Positions 60,632 through 64,000 of a stretch of 64,000 bases of DNA are shown here, piece after piece (positions within the stretch are counted from its first letter, which is position 1; every line of letters starts with the position of its first letter). The translations under genes were made by a program, and so were the position numbers. Source of the DNA: Cinclus cinclus (taxonomy: Eukaryota; Chordata; Aves; Passeriformes; Cinclidae); NCBI RefSeq assembly GCF_963662255.1, contig NW_026912135.1, positions 372,001-436,000 of the forward strand, in the 5' to 3' direction. The notes beneath the pieces are model-generated. The model ran no database searches. It saw only the letters and a list, made by a program, of their open reading frames with translations, and was not told the DNA's origin.

Positions 60632-62009
60632 GCGGAGTGCAACGAGCGTGGCGATATGGGGCCACTTGGCAGGTTGCCGAAGAAAGACGGCTGCCCCGTG
60701 AATGTGGTGCCAGAAGGCAAGTTTCAGCAGGGCGTTCCGGGCGAGCTTAATGTGTAGCCGCAGTTGTTCTAGGCGAGTTGTAGCCGAGAAGCTTTCCGTC
60801 TCCATTCACGAGACAAGAAAGGCAGAACGCAAGGGCGCACAGGGTTGAGAAGAAAAGTGCACGTAGGGAGCTCGTTGCGGCAGAAGCGAAAGCCAGGAGC
60901 AGCGTGCTCGGTGCGATAAGTAGACGGCGCTTCGCCTCCTTGGGTAGGAAAGCGCAGCTGGTCACGAAGGGCAGCCAGCGAAGCTTCAGAACAGCAGGCT
61001 GTTCTGCTCAGCGTACGAGCCTGAAGTGAGTGGCAAGGGCTAAGGGGACAGTTCCAAGGCATCTAGCTTTCCTGCTAGCAATGCCATTTCTACCCTGCTG
61101 TGGAAAACATTGTCCTTTGCCCTTATGCTCCGAGAGGCAGAGAGCAACTCGGCAGACGCAGTGCAGAGGGAAAGGACACCGTATCCGTGGGAGCGTGACG
61201 CCGCTTAGGCGGGCAAAGCAGAAAGGTGCCGCCCGGCACTGGCTTTGACTTCCTGAGCTTCCTTGCTCGGACAGCAGCTGCCGAAAGCTGGCAACTAGGC
61301 TGGCAGAGTGCAGAATGTAGGCGGTGCGGCACGCCTGCTTGCCGAAAGCCAGTATCAGCGAGACAGCGTGCTAGGCTCTGTTTCACAGCTCCTTGGAGAA
61401 CACGCACTGGAAGAATGCCCTCTCTGCTCCGCAAAAGCTCTGCCACAGTGAAGGTGGAAGAAGCAGCCTGTGGCCACGGGCAGAGCTGGTCAACAGCTGC
61501 GCCTAACTTTCCCAAGCTGCGAGAGCATTCTCGGCTGATTTCTGCTTTGACAGAGCTATTGCTGAACTTTTGCAGTCCCGGAAGCTGCTGAAACCAAGGC
61601 TGTGTTCTGCCTCTTCATTCTTGGCTTTCTGTGCTCCAGCGAGTTGTGAAGCTCGGACACGGCATTCAGCTTTGCCGCCTCTCTGCACGGAAAGCACTAG
61701 ACAGAACTAGTGTGCTTCGTGCATGCTCTCTCCTCGCTTTTATGGTCACTGCTCTGCTTTTTGCTTGGCAGCGTTCAAAGGGTCCACGGCATACATCTTG
61801 CACAGCGAGAGGTGGCCAGCAAGGAATACTTGCTGGCTTAAGTCGTTCCATGCTCAAGGCATTCATCAGAGCAACACAATGTGGCAAAAGAGGAGGGAAC
61901 ATTGCAGGACAAATTTCTATGCTGGAACATTCTTGTCTGCGAGACAGCTCTCCGCAGCGCTAGTATTTGGCCAGGCTGAAATCAGCGCCGCGGTAAGCCA
62001 ATCTGACAA
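60632..62009. repeat. M45: second monomer of the right-end dimer
   Basis: Offset 18 t, 44 t, gtgcacgtaggg, gtgcgataag, 637 c, 672 g, 908 t and X tail. Private changes are ctctgctcc (about 61422-61430), ggccagcaagg and gtggcaaaag. Confidence 0.9.
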
Positions 62010-63386
62010 GCGGAGTGCAACGAGCGTGGCGATATGGGGCCACTTGGCAGGTGGCCGAAGAAAGACGGCTGCCCCGTGAATGTGGTGCCAGAAGGCAAGT
62101 TTCAGCAGGGCGTTCCGGGCGAGCTTAATGTGTAGCCGCAGTTGTTCTAGGCGAGTTGTAGCCGAGAAGCTTTCCGTCTCCATTCACGAGACAAGAAAGG
62201 CAGAACGCAAGGGCGCACAGGGTTGAGAAGAAAAGTGCGCGTAGCGAGCTCGTTGCGGCAGAAGCGAAAGCCAGGAGCAGCGTGCTCGGTGCATGAAGTA
62301 GACGGCGCTTCGCCTCCTTGGGTAGGAAAGCGCAACTGGTCACGAACGGCAGCCAGCGAAGCTTCAGAACAGCAGGCTGTTCTGCTCAGCGTACGAGCCT
62401 GAAGTGAGTGGCAAGGGCTAAGGGGACAGTTCCAAGGCATCTAGCTTTCCTGCTAGCAATGCCATTTCTACCCTGCTGTGGAAAACATTGTCCTTTGCCC
62501 TTATGCTCCGAGAGGCAGAGAGCAACTCGGCAGACGCAGTGCAGAGGGAAAGGACACCGTATCCGTGGGAGCGTGACGCCGCTTAGGCGGGCAAAGCAGA
62601 AAGGTGCCGCCCGGCACTGGCTTTGACTTCCTGAGCTTCCTTGCTCGGACAGCAGCTGCCGAAAGCTGGCAACTAGGCTGCCAGAGTGCAGAATGTAGGC
62701 GGTGCGGCACGCCTGCTTGCCGAAAGCCAGTATCAGCGAGACAGCGTGCTAGGCTCTGTTTCACAGCTCCTTGGAGAACACGCACTGGAAGAATGCCCTC
62801 TCTGTTCCGCAAAAGCTCTGCCACAGTGAAGGTGGAAGAAGCAGCCTGTGGCCACGGGCAGAGCTGGTCAACAGCTGCGCCTAACTTTCCCAAGCTGCGA
62901 GAGCATTCTCGGCTGAGTTCTGCTTTGACAGAGCTATTGCTGAACTTTTGCAGTCCCGGAAGCTGCTGAAACCAAGGCTGTGTTCTGCCTCTTCATTCTT
63001 GCCTTCCAGTGCTCCAGCGAGTTGTGAAGCTCGGACACGGCATTCAGCTTTGCCGCCTCTCTGCACGGAAAGCACTAGACAGAACTAGTGTGCTTCGTGC
63101 ATGCTCTCTCCTCGCTTTTATGGTCACTGCTCTGCTTTTTGCTTGGCAGCGTTCAAAGGGTCCACGGCATACATCTTGCACAGCGAGAGGTGGCCGCGAG
63201 GAATACTTGCTCGCTTAAGTCGTTCCATGCTCAAGGCATTCATCAGAGCAACACAATGTGGGAAAAGAGGAGGGAACATTGCAGGACAAATTTCTATGCT
63301 GGAACATTCTTGTCTGCGAGACAGCTCTCCGCAGCGCTAGCATTTGGCCAGGCTGAAATCAGCGCCGCGGTAAGCCAATCTGACAA
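62010..63386. repeat. M46: first monomer of the next dimer, 1,377 bp
   Basis: Head as M44. Body 637 c and 908 g, Y tail, 1111 a and 1333 c. One g is deleted after 63196. Confidence 0.9.
63196..63212. other. One-base deletion and nearby substitution in M46
   Basis: The usual tggccggcgag reads tggccgcgag (one g missing after 63196). Sixteen bases later, ttgctggc reads ttgctcgc (63212). Neither change is seen in another monomer. The pair may be a local mutation cluster or a sequencing or assembly error. Confidence 0.85.
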
Positions 63387-64000
63387 GCGGAGTGCAACGA
63401 GCGTGGCGATATGGGGCCACTTGGCAGGTTGCCGAAGAAAGACGGCTGCCCCGTGAATGTGGTGCCAGAAGGCAAGTTTCAGCAGGGCGTTCCGGGCGAG
63501 CTTAATGTGTAGCCGCAGTTGTTCTAGGCGAGTTGTAGCCGAGAAGCTTTCCGTCTCCATTCACGAGACAAGAAAGGCAGAACGCAAGGGCGCACAGGGT
63601 TGAGAAGAAAAGTGCACGTAGGGAGCTCGTTGCGGCAGAAGCGAAAGCCAGGAGCAGCGTGCTCGGTGCGATAAGTAGACGGCGCTTCGCCTCCTTGGGT
63701 AGGAAAGCGCAGCTGGTCACGAAGGGCAGCCAGCGAAGCTTCAGAACAGCAGGCTGTTCTGCTCAGCGTACGAGCCTGAAGTGAGTGGCAAGGGCTAAGG
63801 GGACAGTTCCAAGGCATCTAGCTTTCCTGCTAGCAATGCCATTTCTACCCTGTTGTGGAAAACATTGTCCTTTGCCCTTATGCTCCGAGAGGCAGAGAGC
63901 ACCTCGGCAGACGCAGTGCAGAGGGAAAGGACACCGTATCCGTGGGAGCGTGACGCCGCTTAGGCGGGCAAAGCAGAAAGGTGCCGCCCGGCACTGGCTT
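63387..64000. repeat. M47: partial second monomer of the dimer, cut by the window end
   Basis: Its 614 bases repeat M45 (44 t, gtgcacgtaggg, gtgcgataag), adding ctgttgtgg and a private gagcacctcgg (about 63897-63907). Confidence 0.9.

Larger units (their letters stand above)
1..64000. repeat. Macrosatellite array, 1,378-bp monomer, about 46.4 copies head to tail
   Basis: The whole window is one tandem array. The phrase gcggagtgcaacgag starts at 1 and returns (as itself or with one change) every 1,378 bases, always in the same orientation. The period is 1,378 for all monomers except M18 and M46 (1,377). Monomers differ mainly by single-base substitutions, which I estimate by eye at a few percent at most. 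Two families differ at linked sites. Family X has offset 433 t, 481 g, 518 t, 637 a and 993 g. Family Y has c, c, a, c and c at these sites. The tail after offset 990 can be swapped independently. Such uniform length and low divergence are typical of a satellite kept homogeneous by unequal exchange and gene conversion. The period is not a multiple of three, so no reading frame can run through successive monomers. I do not recognise the sequence as a named satellite. A centromeric, pericentromeric or sex-chromosome location is possible but not shown. Confidence 0.98.
50986..64000. repeat. HOR exit and right irregular part of the array (M38-M47)
   Basis: M38 is a normal A monomer, but M39 is not B: it lacks offset 51 t and 326 a. 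From there the seven-monomer order is gone. M40-M43 recall left-side monomers. M40 shares offset 544 c with M9 and M19, and 1105 c with M1. M41 shares the rare gtgcatgaag variant with M10. M42 and M43 share offset 144 a. From M44 a two-monomer alternation begins. No flanking unique DNA is reached. Confidence 0.85.
59254..64000. repeat. Young two-monomer HOR (M44-M45, M46-M47)
   Basis: M44 and M46 share gtgcatgaag (offset about 287-296), 326 a and 338 c in the head, and 1333 c in the tail. M45 and M47 share offset 44 t, gtgcacgtaggg (from about 226) and gtgcgataag. The variants alternate with a period of two monomers (2,755 bp from M45 to M47, because M46 has lost one base). The copies are not identical: the M44 middle and tail have 908 t, an X tail and 1181 c, while M46 has 908 g and a Y tail. 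M47 is cut by the window end, so the length of this dimer block is unknown. Confidence 0.85.

Noticed and set aside
1..64000. rDNA, histone, snRNA or tRNA gene cluster (common tandem gene arrays)
   Set aside because: No conserved rRNA segments, no histone-like protein, and no tRNA B-box (GGTTCGANTCC-like) in the monomer on either strand.
1..64000. CRISPR array or other prokaryotic repeat system
   Set aside because: The repeats are 1,378 bp and adjacent without spacers, and no associated genes are present.
1..64000. Tandemly nested transposon or LTR retroelement
   Set aside because: No reverse transcriptase, integrase or transposase frame, no terminal repeats with target duplications and no poly(A) tract. 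An ancient element as ancestor of the monomer cannot be excluded without a database search.
1..64000. Assembly artefact from collapsed or looped reads
   Set aside because: Monomers carry distinct, linked and non-repeating variants, and HOR copies differ at a few sites, which a looped assembly would not produce. Exact copy number still needs checking with ultra-long reads.

Overview
This window holds one thing: a head-to-tail tandem array of a 1,378-bp monomer that fills all 64,000 bases. There are 46 full monomers and a 614-base partial one (numbered M1 to M47 here, with M1 arbitrarily starting at base 1). Every monomer is exactly 1,378 bp except M18 and M46, which have each lost one base. 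There is no unique sequence, no recognisable protein gene, no rRNA or tRNA, no CRISPR array and no recognisable transposon. I found no flank or array edge, so the array continues beyond both ends.

Organism: almost certainly a eukaryote, and the array is best described as a large satellite (macrosatellite). The monomer is rich in CpG. A large share of the differences between monomers are CG to TG or CG to CA changes, the signature of germline CpG methylation, which fits a vertebrate best. I do not recognise the monomer and cannot name a species or a chromosome.

Layout. Two sequence families of monomer (called X and Y here) and their recombinants are mixed. From 1 to about 23.4 kb the order is irregular. 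From about 23.4 to 52.4 kb it becomes a higher-order repeat (HOR). One six-monomer version (23427-31693) is followed by two full seven-monomer copies, A-B-C-D-E-F-G (31694-41339 and 41340-50985). These are exactly 9,646 bp apart and differ at only about ten sites noted by eye. The A monomer of a third copy follows (50986-52363), and then the order breaks down. The right end (about 59.3-64 kb) shows a separate young two-monomer HOR. Rare variants are shared between the far left and far right but are absent from the central HOR. This suggests that the HOR expanded inside an older, more mixed array, as in layered centromeric satellite arrays.

Signs of how the array evolves are visible: a fused F/G monomer left by unequal crossing-over (M17), a one-monomer duplication (M14-M16), X/Y hybrid monomers, and scattered conversion-like reversions. 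Each monomer also carries three short inverted repeats, a dense CpG cluster, and one SpeI and two HindIII sites. Short open frames occur on both strands, but they look like by-products of a GC-rich sequence with few stops, so none is annotated as a gene. In the entries below, 'offset n' means base n of a monomer counted from its own start.
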